Positions 24,554 to 33,315 of a stretch of DNA of 64,000 nucleotides are shown in pieces. Within the stretch, counting starts at the first letter, position 1; each line of letters starts with the position of its first letter. Source of the stretch: Caballeronia sp. Lep1P3 (GTDB taxonomy: Bacteria > Pseudomonadota > Gammaproteobacteria > Burkholderiales > Burkholderiaceae); the NCBI RefSeq assembly GCF_022879595.1, contig NZ_CP084268.1, forward strand, positions 248,001 to 312,000, written 5' to 3'. A program made the translations under genes and the position numbers. The notes beneath the pieces were generated by a model. It did not search any database. It was not told where the DNA came from and saw nothing but the letters and a program-made list of their open reading frames with translations.

Positions 24554-24582
24554 TTGACTGAATCGTTTGGGTTTGGCACAAT
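24554..24582 (+). promoter_or_regulatory. Sigma-70 promoter of the cold-shock gene
   Basis: TTGACT, 17 bases, CACAAT, preceded by an AT-rich stretch (24542-24552) like an UP element. The predicted start near 24589 leaves a leader of about 125 bases before the ATG, as is usual for cspA-type genes. Confidence 0.65.
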
Positions 24583-24714
24583 AGCGATCGAAGTACAAGA
24601 AGTCGATTGCTGCTCATCAATAGCCCGATTTTTCCCGGTATTCGTTGTCCACTCCCTCCTTGCCGCTTCGCCCCGCTCTTTCGAGCAACTTCAATTTTTA
24701 TTTTCAGGATTTTC

Positions 24715-24918
24715 ATGGATACCGGTATTGTCAAATGGTTCAACGACACCAAGGGTTTCGGCTTCATCACGCCGGATAACGGCGGCGACGACCTCTTCGC
24801 GCACTTCTCCGAAATTCGCGCTGACGGCTTCAAGACGCTGGCCGAAGGCCAAAAGGTGAGCTTCGAAACCAAGCGTGGCCCGAAGGGCATGCAAGCTTCG
24901 AACATCAAGCCGCTGTAA
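24715..24918 (+). CDS. cspA: Cold-shock protein, CspA family
   Basis: 67-aa single OB-fold nucleic-acid chaperone. It contains RNP1 (KGFGFITP) and RNP2 (DLFAHFSEI) and ends in the family's [13 protein letters not shown]. Its length is standard for Burkholderia CspA. AGGA eight bases before the ATG at 24715 supports the start. A consensus-like promoter lies about 135 bases upstream and an intrinsic terminator 44 bases downstream, so this is a monocistronic unit with a long leader that could control translation by temperature. Confidence 0.95.
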   Translation: MDTGIVKWFNDTKGFGFITPDNGGDDLFAHFSEIRADGFKTLAEGQKVSFETKRGPKGMQASNIKPL

Positions 24919-24961
24919 TTGCGCGGCGGAGCGTTCCGCCGTCATTACGCCGCAGCTAATC

Positions 24962-24995
24962 GGGAACCGAGACCTCGGTTCCCGAGCTTTCTTCC
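24962..24995 (+). terminator. Intrinsic terminator of the cold-shock gene
   Basis: GGGAACCGAG and CTCGGTTCCC form a perfect 10-bp stem with a 2-base centre (a 4-base loop if the closing pairs open), followed by a pyrimidine tract GCTTTCTTCCTCC. Confidence 0.75.
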
Positions 24996-25155
24996 TCCCG
25001 CGCTTTTCCTCCGTTTTTCCCCGCTTTTTCCGCGAATATCTCCGCCAGGCTTTTATTTCCGGCGTCGACCGATCGCGCCGATACGCGCATCGTCTCCAAG
25101 TTTTCCTTTCGCACGTAAGAAGCGCCAAACAAAAGCGCTCACATTCAAAATTAAA

Positions 25156-25374
25156 ATGACATCGTTCCATCATTACCGCGGCTATGCGGTGCACGCCTTC
25201 GCGCATCCTTTGCGCGACAACACTTTCTCCGCCGATCTCCTGCTCGAACGCAGCGGCGAGAGCCCGACCGACGCGCAGTACCGTTTCTTTTCACTCGACT
25301 ACTTCTCGAAAGAAGCCGACGCCGTCGACTTCTCGCGCCAATGGGCGCGCGAGTGGATCGACGCACGCGGATAA
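25156..25374 (+). CDS. Small protein related to the product at 5899
   Basis: 72-aa protein: YRGYAVHAFAHPLRDNTFSA, then RSGESPTDAQYRFFSLDYFS and the C-terminal helix EADAVDFSRQWAREWIDARG. The helix and spacing match the 75-aa protein encoded at 5899-6126. The start follows an AT-rich leader without a clear ribosome binding site, so the exact ATG is less certain. Function unknown. Confidence 0.6.
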   Translation: MTSFHHYRGYAVHAFAHPLRDNTFSADLLLERSGESPTDAQYRFFSLDYFSKEADAVDFSRQWAREWIDARG

Positions 25375-25386
25375 TCCGGTCATCGG

Positions 25387-25469
25387 TAATTAACACGCCC
25401 AGACAGTTACAATGGCGCGCTTTTTTACCTCGCTCGACGTTATCGACAACGCCTGATCGATAATTAACA
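25387..25469. repeat. Two copies of TAATTAACA upstream of the GGDEF-EAL gene
   Basis: Identical 9-mers at 25387-25395 and 25461-25469, 74 bases apart in an AT-rich gap of a GC-rich genome. They may be regulator sites; this is a pattern only. Confidence 0.3.
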
Positions 25470-25639
25470 TTCAACACGCCAAACGTTTTCCTGCGGCGTC
25501 CGGCCCTCAAGCCTCGCGTGCCCCTGCCGATATCCGGTAGAGGGTGGCTTCTACGGTTCATCGGTCTCGTGTGACCTCAGAACCGGGGGCCGCCGGTGGC
25601 ATCGTCCAAGTCGATTGAGCCGGCTGAGAAAAGGAAAAC

Positions 25640-28060
25640 ATGCGCGTTGCCCCAAAAACAACAAACCGGCAACTGTTCAACACGATCTGGCCGTTCTTGG
25701 CCGTCGTCATTTCGCTTTTGGCGATGGCGGCGACGAGTCTGTCGATCATGTCGTCGGTGCGCGCGTATATCGGCGGCGAGAGCACCTGGTCCAAGGGCCA
25801 GAAAGACGCCGTGTTCTGCCTCGTGCGCTATGCGCAGACGGGCGACGAGCATGCGTTCGAGCAATACGAAAGCGCGATCGCTTATCCGCTGAGTCTCAAA
25901 GCGGCGCGGCTCGCGCTCGACCGCCCGGACCCGGACGTGCCCGCCGCGCGCGCCGCGCTCCTTGCGAGCGGCGTGTATCCCGCCGACGTCGGCGCGGTCA
26001 TCTGGGTTTTCCGCACGTTCCGGCGCGCGAGCTACTTTCAGGAAGCGGTCGCGTACTGGACGACGGGCGACCTGCTCGTCGACAGGCTCGCGCAAGCCGG
26101 GCGCGAACTGCGCGCCGCCGTGCCGCGCGGCCCGGCGGCCCACGCCGAAGTCGAGCGCCTCACCAACGAAGTCTGGAACATCAACGGATCGATCGCGCCG
26201 ATCTCGCGCGCCTTCGCGGCCGTGCTCGGCGCCGCATTCCGACAGACCGCGATGCTGCTCTTCACGGTCAACGTCGTCGTCGCCGTGCTGCTGGTGTGCC
26301 TCGCCGCGTGGTATGCGCGGCGCTTCATCACCGCGCGCGTCGCGACCGAAGACGCGCTGCGCCGAAGCGAGGCGCGCGCGAAAGCGACGCTCGGCTCCAT
26401 CGGCGAGGCGGTCGTGTCGGTCGGACCGTCGGGGCTCGTCGAATTCATCAATCCCGCCGCCGAAAAGCTCTTCTGCCGCGAGGCCGCCGCGTGCGTGAAC
26501 CGGCCGCTCGGCGCGCTCGTCACCGTGGCGCGCGAATGGGACCGCCGTCCCGTCGATGTCATCGACGAAGCGCTCAAGGGTTCCGAGCCGGAGGAAGTGG
26601 GCGGCGACCTGATTCTCACCAACGCGCTCGGCGTCGATATCGTCGTGCAGGCGATCACGTCCATCGTGCGCGATACATCGGACACGCTCACGGGCGTCGT
26701 GCTGCTGCTGCGGAACATGACGCGCGAGCGCGAGTACGTGTCGAATCTGGCCTGGCAGGCCACGCACGACGGTCTCACCGGACTGCTCAACCGAACCGAG
26801 TTCGAAAGGCGCCTCAGCACCGCGCTCGATCCCGAATCCGACGTGGATGCCGCGCACCGCGCGCAAATGCTGATGATGCTCGACCTCGACCAGTTCAAGG
26901 TCGTGAACGACACCTACGGCCACGCCGCCGGCGACGCGATGCTGCGCGAAGTGGCGATCTTCATCGAACAATGTCTGCGCACTGACGACGTGCTGGGCCG
27001 GCTCGGCGGCGACGAATTCGGCGCCTTGCTCTGCAATTGCGACAAGTACGAAGCGATGCAGATCGCCGAGCGGCTGAGAAAGGACGTCGCGGCGTTCGAA
27101 TGGTCGTGGGAGACGCATCGGCTCTCGACGAGCGTGAGCATCGGCGTCGTCGACTTGAGGCAGCCGCGGCTCGACGTCGAAACCGCGATGCGCTACGGCG
27201 ACATCGCCTGCTATCTCGCGAAGGAGCGCGGCCGCGACCGCGTGCATCTCGCGGTGCCCGGCGACAAGGAACTCACGCGCCACGCGAGCGAGATGTCATG
27301 GTGCGGACGCATCAAGGACGCGCTCGCCAACGACCGCTTCTGTCTTTACGCGCAGGAAATTCAGGTCACGGACCCGCAGGTGCGGCGTCTGGACTTGAGC
27401 CGGCACGTCGAAATCCTGCTGCGCATGGTCGGCGAAGGCGGCGACATCGTGCCGCCGGGACTCTTCATGCCCGCCGCCGAACGCTACGGGCTGATGTCGG
27501 CCATCGACCGCTGGGTCGTGCGCGCCGTCTTTTCGACGCTCGCGAGCACGCCGCAGACCGAACGCCTTCAGTACGCGATCAACCTGTCGGGCGCGTCGAT
27601 CGGCGACGAGCGCTTCCTGCAGTTTCTCAACGAGCAGTTCTCGACGAGCGGCGTGCCGCCATCGGCGATCTGCTTCGAAGTCACCGAAACCACCGCCGTC
27701 GCCAATCTCGCCGCCGCCGCGCGCTTCATCCGCGAGCTGAAGAAGCGCGGCTGCAAATTCGCGCTCGACGACTTCGGCGCGGGCATGTCGTCCTTCGGCT
27801 ATCTCAAGCACTTGCCGGTGGACTACATCAAGATCGACGGCGGATTCATCAAGGACATGCTCAAGGATGCCGTTAATCGCGACATGGTCGCGGCAATCAA
27901 CGACATCGGCCATTCGATGGGGCGTCTCACCATCGCGGAGTATGTGGAAAGCGAAGCCATCCTGCGTGCGCTTCGCGAGATGGGCGTCGACTTCGTACAG
28001 GGTTTCCATGTTGGACGCCCCGCACCCTGGGCACGGCATGTCGAATACATCAACATCTAA
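25640..28060 (+). CDS. Membrane-bound PAS-GGDEF-EAL c-di-GMP protein
   Basis: 806-aa protein. A first membrane helix (about 15-38) and a second (about 205-228) enclose a periplasmic sensor region. A PAS-like domain (about 250-365) follows, then a GGDEF domain with intact GGDEF at 456-460 and nearby RLGG, and an EAL domain with EIL at 591-593 in place of EAL and DDFGAG at 710-715. An EIL or EVL variant is often still active, so both synthesis and breakdown of c-di-GMP are possible. The QxxPI-type motif is replaced by LYAQEIQ, so the phosphodiesterase may be altered. It is followed after 10 bases by a TenA-like gene, suggesting coupling. GAAAAGGAAAAC precedes the ATG. Confidence 0.9.
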   Translation: MRVAPKTTNRQLFNTIWPFLAVVISLLAMAATSLSIMSSVRAYIGGESTWSKGQKDAVFCLVRYAQTGDEHAFEQYESAIAYPLSLKAARLALDRPDPDVPAARAALLASGVYPADVGAVIWVFRTFRRASYFQEAVAYWTTGDLLVDRLAQAGRELRAAVPRGPAAHAEVERLTNEVWNINGSIAPISRAFAAVLGAAFRQTAMLLFTVNVVVAVLLVCLAAWYARRFITARVATEDALRRSEARAKATLGSIGEAVVSVGPSGLVEFINPAAEKLFCREAAACVNRPLGALVTVAREWDRRPVDVIDEALKGSEPEEVGGDLILTNALGVDIVVQAITSIVRDTSDTLTGVVLLLRNMTREREYVSNLAWQATHDGLTGLLNRTEFERRLSTALDPESDVDAAHRAQMLMMLDLDQFKVVNDTYGHAAGDAMLREVAIFIEQCLRTDDVLGRLGGDEFGALLCNCDKYEAMQIAERLRKDVAAFEWSWETHRLSTSVSIGVVDLRQPRLDVETAMRYGDIACYLAKERGRDRVHLAVPGDKELTRHASEMSWCGRIKDALANDRFCLYAQEIQVTDPQVRRLDLSRHVEILLRMVGEGGDIVPPGLFMPAAERYGLMSAIDRWVVRAVFSTLASTPQTERLQYAINLSGASIGDERFLQFLNEQFSTSGVPPSAICFEVTETTAVANLAAAARFIRELKKRGCKFALDDFGAGMSSFGYLKHLPVDYIKIDGGFIKDMLKDAVNRDMVAAINDIGHSMGRLTIAEYVESEAILRALREMGVDFVQGFHVGRPAPWARHVEYINI

Positions 28061-28070
28061 GGAGAACACG

Positions 28071-28805
28071 TTGGATCCGACTTTTCAGCGGGTTGGCGAT
28101 CTGAAAGACATCGCGAGCTACCCGGCATGGCTTGGCGACGTACTCGCCGAAACGAACGAAGCGAAACAAGGCGTCATCACGCATCCGATCTTCAAGGCAA
28201 TGCGCGAGGCGAAGCTCGAGCCGCGTCAGGCCGAAGCGTTCCTCGTGAACGGATGGCCGGTCGTCGAGCAGTTTCCGCAATACATGGCGATGAACCTGCA
28301 AAAGGTCCGCTACGGCCATTCGCGCGGCGAAGACCTCGCGCGGCGCTATCTGACGCGCAACATCCGCGTCGAGCAGAACCATGCCGACTACTGGGTCGAC
28401 TGGGCCGCCGCGCATGACGTGAGCAAGCGCGCGCTGATGAAGGGCAACGGCCCGTCGCTCGCGTTCGCGCTCAGTCACTGGTGCTGGAAGAGCAGCAGCA
28501 CGGACGCGCTCGCGGCGAGCATCGCGGCGACGAACTTCGCGATCGAAGGCGTGACCGGCGAATGGTCCACGCTCGTGTGCGGCAGCGAAACCTACGCGAA
28601 CAGCTTCCCCGTCTCCATTCGACGCAAGGCGATGCGCTGGCTCAGCCTGCACGCGCATTACGACGACGCGCATCCGTGGGAAGCGCTCGAAATCGTCGCG
28701 ACACTGCTCGGCAATGCGCCCGGCGTGGACGAGGTTCATTCGGTGGAGCGCAGCATCGCCATGAGCTACGAGTACTTCAAGATGAGCCTCGACTGCTGCC
28801 TGTAA
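28071..28805 (+). CDS. TenA/PqqC-like (haem-oxygenase-fold) protein, TTG start
   Basis: 244-aa all-helical protein. Landmarks are FLVNGWPVVEQFPQYMAMNL, LTRNIRVEQNHADYWVDWAA and TNFAIEGVTGEW, the pattern of the TenA/PqqC-like redox family. Glu and His in the second motif are where such folds place metal or cofactor ligands. The start is a TTG at 28071: AAGGAG (28059-28064) with six-base spacing precedes it, overlapping the stop of the GGDEF-EAL gene. An in-frame ATG at 28039 lies inside that gene and lacks a site. No thiamine or PQQ genes are nearby, so its substrate is unknown. Confidence 0.8.
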   Translation: MDPTFQRVGDLKDIASYPAWLGDVLAETNEAKQGVITHPIFKAMREAKLEPRQAEAFLVNGWPVVEQFPQYMAMNLQKVRYGHSRGEDLARRYLTRNIRVEQNHADYWVDWAAAHDVSKRALMKGNGPSLAFALSHWCWKSSSTDALAASIAATNFAIEGVTGEWSTLVCGSETYANSFPVSIRRKAMRWLSLHAHYDDAHPWEALEIVATLLGNAPGVDEVHSVERSIAMSYEYFKMSLDCCL

Positions 28806-28897
28806 CCGCGCCGGCGTCACTCGTTACCCGCTCGGGAATGTCTCGCGCCAGGCCTTTCGCGCTTGGCCGGACAGCCCGAACCTATTTGGAAACAAGC

Positions 28898-29626
28898 ATG
28901 AAGATGAAGCAAATCGCGTGTGCGGCCGCCGCAGCGTTGTGTGTCACCGGCGCTCACGCACAGGCGGCGGGCGATGTCGTCGTCAACGCCGGATGGATGC
29001 ACTTCGCGCCGCAGGATTCGAGCGGCCCCTTCAAGATCAACGCGCGCGGACAGACGATGACGCAGCCGGGCGCGGGCGCATCCGTGAGCGATGCGGACAC
29101 CTTCGCCATCACGACGACGTACTTCGCGACCGACCACATCGCCGCCGAAGCGATCATGGGCGTGCCGCCGAAGTTCAATCTCTATGGCACCGGCACGCTC
29201 GCTCCGTTCGGCAAGCTCGGTTCGGCGCGCGAATGGAGCCCGACGCTGCTGCTCAAGTACTACTTCGGCAGCGCGCAGAGCCGCTTCCGCCCGTATGTGG
29301 CGGCGGGCGGATCGTATGTGTGGTTCTCGGACGAGAAGCTCACGAGCGGCATGGGCAGCGGCGCGTTCCTGTATTCGCCGCAGTTCGGCCGCGCGCTCGA
29401 AGGCCCGACGAACGTGAAGATCAGCAGTTCGTTCGCGCCCGTCGCCAACGCCGGCTTCACGTATAACTTCTCGCAGCACTGGTCGGCGTCGTTCTCGGTG
29501 TCGTATATGTGGCTGTCGGCGCGCGCGCGGATCGAAACGCAATCGGCGGTGGGCACGGTGCGCAGCGAATCGAAGATCAAGCTCGATCCGGTCGTGACTT
29601 TCCTGTCCGTGGGTTATCGGTTCTAA
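28898..29626 (+). CDS. OmpW-family outer membrane protein
   Basis: 242-aa protein with a signal peptide (MKMKQIACAAAAALCVTGAH, ending AQA). An eight-stranded barrel pattern follows: VVVNAGWMHFAPQDSSGP near the N-terminus, TFAITTTYFATDHIAAEAIM, SPTLLLKYYFGS and the C-terminal VTFLSVGYRF, whose last Phe is the usual outer-membrane targeting residue. OmpW proteins form narrow hydrophobic channels and respond to stress. It stands alone 92 bases after the TenA-like gene. Confidence 0.88.
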   Translation: MKMKQIACAAAAALCVTGAHAQAAGDVVVNAGWMHFAPQDSSGPFKINARGQTMTQPGAGASVSDADTFAITTTYFATDHIAAEAIMGVPPKFNLYGTGTLAPFGKLGSAREWSPTLLLKYYFGSAQSRFRPYVAAGGSYVWFSDEKLTSGMGSGAFLYSPQFGRALEGPTNVKISSSFAPVANAGFTYNFSQHWSASFSVSYMWLSARARIETQSAVGTVRSESKIKLDPVVTFLSVGYRF

Positions 29627-29669
29627 GGCGTCGTCGCGCGGCGCAACGGCGCGCCGGGCTTGTTCGAAG

Positions 29670-29942
29670 TCACGACTTCTGCCCGCGCCCCGTCTTTTCC
29701 TGCAATTCGTCGATTCTTCGCGAGGCGTCGGCCTTCGTGAGCGACGGATCGAACGGCTCCTTCGCCTCTTCGCTGAGCGTCTTGAGATACGACGCCTGCG
29801 CGCCGGTCATCGGCTCGTCGCCGGTGACCCATTCGTCGGGATCCTTTTCGGCGTTCGATGTCGGCGACGCCTTCGGATTGTCGATGCGCGGATCGCTTCC
29901 TTCGTCGTGACGTTCGGCGTTTTCGGTCGGCTTTTCGTTCAT
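29670..29942 (-). CDS. DUF3072 family protein
   Basis: 90-aa acidic protein. After a disordered leader it has the DUF3072 core: DEWVTGDEPMTGAQASYLKT then LSEEAKEPFDPSLTKADASR and RIDELQ. The core resembles a small helical DNA-end or recombination-adjacent motif found in many stress-type proteins; no function is proven. GGAG sits before the ATG at 29942. Confidence 0.8.
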   Translation of the reverse strand: MNEKPTENAERHDEGSDPRIDNPKASPTSNAEKDPDEWVTGDEPMTGAQASYLKTLSEEAKEPFDPSLTKADASRRIDELQEKTGRGQKS

Positions 29943-30073
29943 GGCGGTTCTCCTGGTGATGCGGGATAGGGTTATCGTCGCGATGCAAGGGGCGTGCCGC
30001 GCTCGTCACAATTCGCGACGCTTCGGTCGTCCCTCGCGGCTACACTGCGCACCCCGAACGAACGAGGTGTGCT

Positions 30074-30937
30074 GTGCGAATTCAAGGCTTCTACATTAAT
30101 TTGCTGGCAAGCAGCGACCGGCGCGCGCAGATGCAGACACAGCTTGCCGAACTCGGGCTGGGCGAACGCGTTCGGAGGTTTCCAGCCGTCGATGGCCGCG
30201 CGCAAGGGCCGTTCGACGACGTCGGGCGCAATACGGTTTGGGCGTGCCGCCGGTCGCACGAGAACGTGGTGCTCCAATCAGACGCGGAATCGGCCACGAT
30301 TGTGTTCGAAGACGACGTCGAGATCAGCCGAGACTTCGCGACGGTCATCCACGAGCACTCGATGGATGCCTTCGTGCGCAGCTCGCCCAATTGCGATGTG
30401 CTGTTTCTCGATTGCTGCCCCTTCTATAACAAAGCGCCCTTCCTGCTTTCTCTATGCGAACAGCAAATGCCCAAGCGGGCGGTGCCTGCCGTGGAGGGCG
30501 CCGAACGGCATGCGCTGACGACCGTAAGCCTCGTCGACGCGCGGAGCACTTACGCCTACTGCGCGGCCGCGTACATCGTGACGCCGAGGGGAAAGAAAAC
30601 GCTCGGGCGACTCTTTGCCGAGACACATGACGATCGCGCTATCGATCGGCTGTATCACGACTGGATCGCCGATGGCGCTTTGAACGCGCAAATCGCTGTG
30701 CCTTTCCTGGCGTCGCCGCCGTACACGACGCGATCGACGATTGCCTACGAACACCTCGAACGTCCCACGCTCGAGGAACGTGAAGGCAAACTGGCCGCTG
30801 CAATACGGCGGCTGCTGTTTGCTGGCGATGCGAAACTCTGCACCGGTGACATCGATGCTCTGCTACGCCCCGCCGATGTGTCCGACGAACACAGGCTCGG
30901 CATGCAACTCTATGAGACGTGCCGCAGTTTTGCGTAA
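30074..30937 (+). CDS. Glycosyltransferase family 25 (LPS biosynthesis type)
   Basis: 287-aa cytoplasmic glycosyltransferase. Family-25 signs are INLLASSDRRAQM near the N-terminus, RFPAVDGR, CRRSHENVV and the metal-binding VFEDDVEIS. These enzymes add galactose or similar sugars to lipooligosaccharide. It starts at GTG 30074 preceded by a GAGG-like ACGAGGTGT. It has no glycosylation genes beside it, and the coding sequence is less GC-rich than its neighbours (for example ACATTAATTTGC early on), which could mean transfer. The acceptor is unknown. Confidence 0.82.
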   Translation: MRIQGFYINLLASSDRRAQMQTQLAELGLGERVRRFPAVDGRAQGPFDDVGRNTVWACRRSHENVVLQSDAESATIVFEDDVEISRDFATVIHEHSMDAFVRSSPNCDVLFLDCCPFYNKAPFLLSLCEQQMPKRAVPAVEGAERHALTTVSLVDARSTYAYCAAAYIVTPRGKKTLGRLFAETHDDRAIDRLYHDWIADGALNAQIAVPFLASPPYTTRSTIAYEHLERPTLEEREGKLAAAIRRLLFAGDAKLCTGDIDALLRPADVSDEHRLGMQLYETCRSFA

Positions 30938-30952
30938 GGATCGCCGCGCGCG

Positions 30953-32338
30953 TCACACATCGCCGACTTCCACCCCAAACTCCGCCCCCCAAGCCCGCAC
31001 GCCCGCCTCGAACGCCGACACGCTCAAACGCGCCGGCAAGTCGCTTTGCGGCCCAAGCCGCGCCAGCGCCCGATCGAACCGCGCGAAGGTCGCGAAGTCG
31101 CGCGGATAGCGCCGCGTATCGACGCCCAGAAAGCGCCCTTCCTTGCGGCTGAGATCGATCAGCGAGCGCCATTCGTCGATGCCCGTCACGCCGACGCCCT
31201 CGGTGCCGTGCGAAAACAGCATCATGTCGATCTCGTCGAACGATTCGGCGCCGAGAAAGCGCCGCAGCGTCTTTGCTGACGGCTCCGTGCAGAAGACGAG
31301 CCAGAATGGAATCGCGCGCAGGCGCATCGTCGTGTACGGGTCCATCAGCACGAACGAATCGACGACGAGCCGCCTCGCTTCGATATCCATGCTGCGATAC
31401 CAGTCGCGATACAAACGCGCCGCGACGAAGCTGAACGACTCCGGCTCCTCGAAGCGCAACTCGACGACGCGCCAGTTCTTCTCCTTCGCCAGCGCGACGA
31501 TGCTTTCTGTCAGCGCCGCATCGAAGCCCCATTCCGCCTCTGGCGCGCGCTCCGTCGGCGCGGGCGGCGTCCATTGCGAGCGGCGCGATCCATAACGCCG
31601 CAAGTACGCCGCGACGCGCGGGCCGCCCTCGAAATACTCCGCCTCCGTCGCGCCGCCGAGCGCGCCGAACTGATACACCGAGCGCTCGCTCGTGCGCGTG
31701 ACGGGCCAGTCGCGCGTGCAGGCGTCGACATAAATCGTTGCGTTCGGCGCGAGACTGCGCAGCAGAAACTCGCGATACGCGAGCGGCATCGCGCGCAGCT
31801 TCAGACGGAAGTAGCTCATCGCGGCGAGCATCAGCCGGTCCTGATTCGGGTCCTGCATGTGATGCACGGCAATGCGCGAGTCCGCATCGAGCAACGCCTC
31901 GACGATGCGCAGACCATCGCGAAAGCCGCGCTCGGCGTCGTCGGGATCGCTGAAGGGCGCGCGCACCGGGCACAGAAACGTCTGCGGCAGCCACGGCACG
32001 CCGAGCGCCGCCGCCACATGCATGAGCGCACCGTTCGACGAGCCGATGAACGCCGCGTCATACGTGCGTCGCGGATAAAGCCCCGCAATCCATTCGCCGA
32101 TGCCTTCGATATCCAGCCGCCGCGCCGCGCGCGCCGCGATGCCCTCGGTCATGCCGCCGACCGAATACGCCCATTCGCGCGCACGCGGCGGCAACTGGTT
32201 GAGCGCGGGCATGAGGCTGTCGAGCACGGGCGACTGGCTCGGACTCTCGAAGCGCTCGCCCTTGAGCGATGCGGCGAGCGCCTGCACCATGCCCGCCGCC
32301 GAATCGAAGCGCGCGATGCCGCGCGGCGGTTTGCTCAT
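30953..32338 (-). CDS. Unknown 461-aa protein with a GxSxG element, third gene of a coupled operon
   Basis: 461-aa soluble protein without signal peptide. I do not recognise its family. It contains AAFIGSSNGALMHVAAALG with GSSNG at 99-103, which looks like a nucleophile elbow of an alpha/beta hydrolase. Further conserved-looking stretches are PVRAPFSDPDDAERGF, VHHMQDPNQDRLMLAAMSYF and FSHGTEGVGVTGIDEW. A distant hydrolase-like fold is possible but unproven. Its start overlaps the stop of the alpha/beta hydrolase gene by four bases, so all three genes of the operon are translationally coupled. Confidence 0.75.
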   Translation of the reverse strand: MSKPPRGIARFDSAAGMVQALAASLKGERFESPSQSPVLDSLMPALNQLPPRAREWAYSVGGMTEGIAARAARRLDIEGIGEWIAGLYPRRTYDAAFIGSSNGALMHVAAALGVPWLPQTFLCPVRAPFSDPDDAERGFRDGLRIVEALLDADSRIAVHHMQDPNQDRLMLAAMSYFRLKLRAMPLAYREFLLRSLAPNATIYVDACTRDWPVTRTSERSVYQFGALGGATEAEYFEGGPRVAAYLRRYGSRRSQWTPPAPTERAPEAEWGFDAALTESIVALAKEKNWRVVELRFEEPESFSFVAARLYRDWYRSMDIEARRLVVDSFVLMDPYTTMRLRAIPFWLVFCTEPSAKTLRRFLGAESFDEIDMMLFSHGTEGVGVTGIDEWRSLIDLSRKEGRFLGVDTRRYPRDFATFARFDRALARLGPQSDLPARLSVSAFEAGVRAWGAEFGVEVGDV

Positions 32339-33315
32339 GCGTGCGCGCCTCCGTTGGGCGCGAGCAGGAACGGCCTGATCGCGAGCGCCATGCTATGCGG
32401 ATACGCATAGTTGAGCGTGTGCGTGCCGCCGTCGATCACGCACAGTTCGCCTCGCGGCAGACGTTGCGCCACTTCGCGCGCCCATTCCAGCGGCGCGACA
32501 GGATCGCGCGATCCGTTGACGACGAGCGTCGGCGCTTCGATGCGCGCGAGCTTGTCCTCGATGCGGTCGCGCATGAGCACGCGCATCGTCGCAATCGCAC
32601 GCGGGATGCCCGCTTTCGCATAGTCGATGCGCGCGATGCCCGCCGGCGAGCGCGCGCGTTCCAGCTGGCCGTTGCGCCAGTCGCGAACCATCTGCACCGG
32701 CAAAAAGCGCGCATGGCGATCGACTGTCGGCCCCTGAAACACGAGCCTGTCGACGCAATCCGGATAACGCACCGCGAAATCCGCGAGTATCTGGCAGCCG
32801 AACGAATTGCCGACGAACGCCGCCTTCTCGATGCCGCGCGCGGAGAGCCACAGGCGCAGCGCATCGGCGAGTCCGGACACCGGGAGCGCGCGCTCGCGCG
32901 TCGGGCTTTCGCCGAAGCCGGGAAGATCGGGCGCGTGCACGTCGAAGTCGTCGGCGAGCGCGAGCGCGAGCGGTTCCATGTATCGGCTGGAGATGACGAG
33001 GCCGTGCACGAGCACCACCGGGATGCGCGCGCCGCCCGCGCCGTCCGGCCGGCGCGCGACGTGCCGTGAGAACATGCGGTAAGGGCCGGCCTGCGTATAG
33101 CGCACGGCGATGCCCGCACGCGCGCTGTCGTCGGCGAGCGCCGGCGTGCGCTTGAGACGCGTCCACTCGACCGCCGCGCGCGTGACGAGCGCGCACGCAC
33201 CGACCACGCCGATCGCGGCGAGCGCCGGCCATATCGACTTTGACGGTGCTTCGGATCGGACGCGCCTTTTCATGCCCTCGTCGAACGAACAGTTTGGAAA
33301 GTGTTCCCGCCTCAC
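32335..33315 (-). CDS. Alpha/beta hydrolase, probably membrane-anchored
   Basis: 326-aa hydrolase. A single hydrophobic segment (about 29-49) should anchor it in the inner membrane. The core has oxyanion loop VLVHGLVISSRY, nucleophile Ser171 in GNSFG, Asp in NGSRDPVAP and His in GGTHTLNY, the complete triad. Substrate unknown. The start was set at GTG 33315, overlapping the upstream stop (GTGA); an ATG at 33273 is an alternative with a poor site. It is coupled to the MBL-fold gene before it and to the unknown gene after it. Confidence 0.8.
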   Translation of the reverse strand: MRREHFPNCSFDEGMKRRVRSEAPSKSIWPALAAIGVVGACALVTRAAVEWTRLKRTPALADDSARAGIAVRYTQAGPYRMFSRHVARRPDGAGGARIPVVLVHGLVISSRYMEPLALALADDFDVHAPDLPGFGESPTRERALPVSGLADALRLWLSARGIEKAAFVGNSFGCQILADFAVRYPDCVDRLVFQGPTVDRHARFLPVQMVRDWRNGQLERARSPAGIARIDYAKAGIPRAIATMRVLMRDRIEDKLARIEAPTLVVNGSRDPVAPLEWAREVAQRLPRGELCVIDGGTHTLNYAYPHSMALAIRPFLLAPNGGAHA

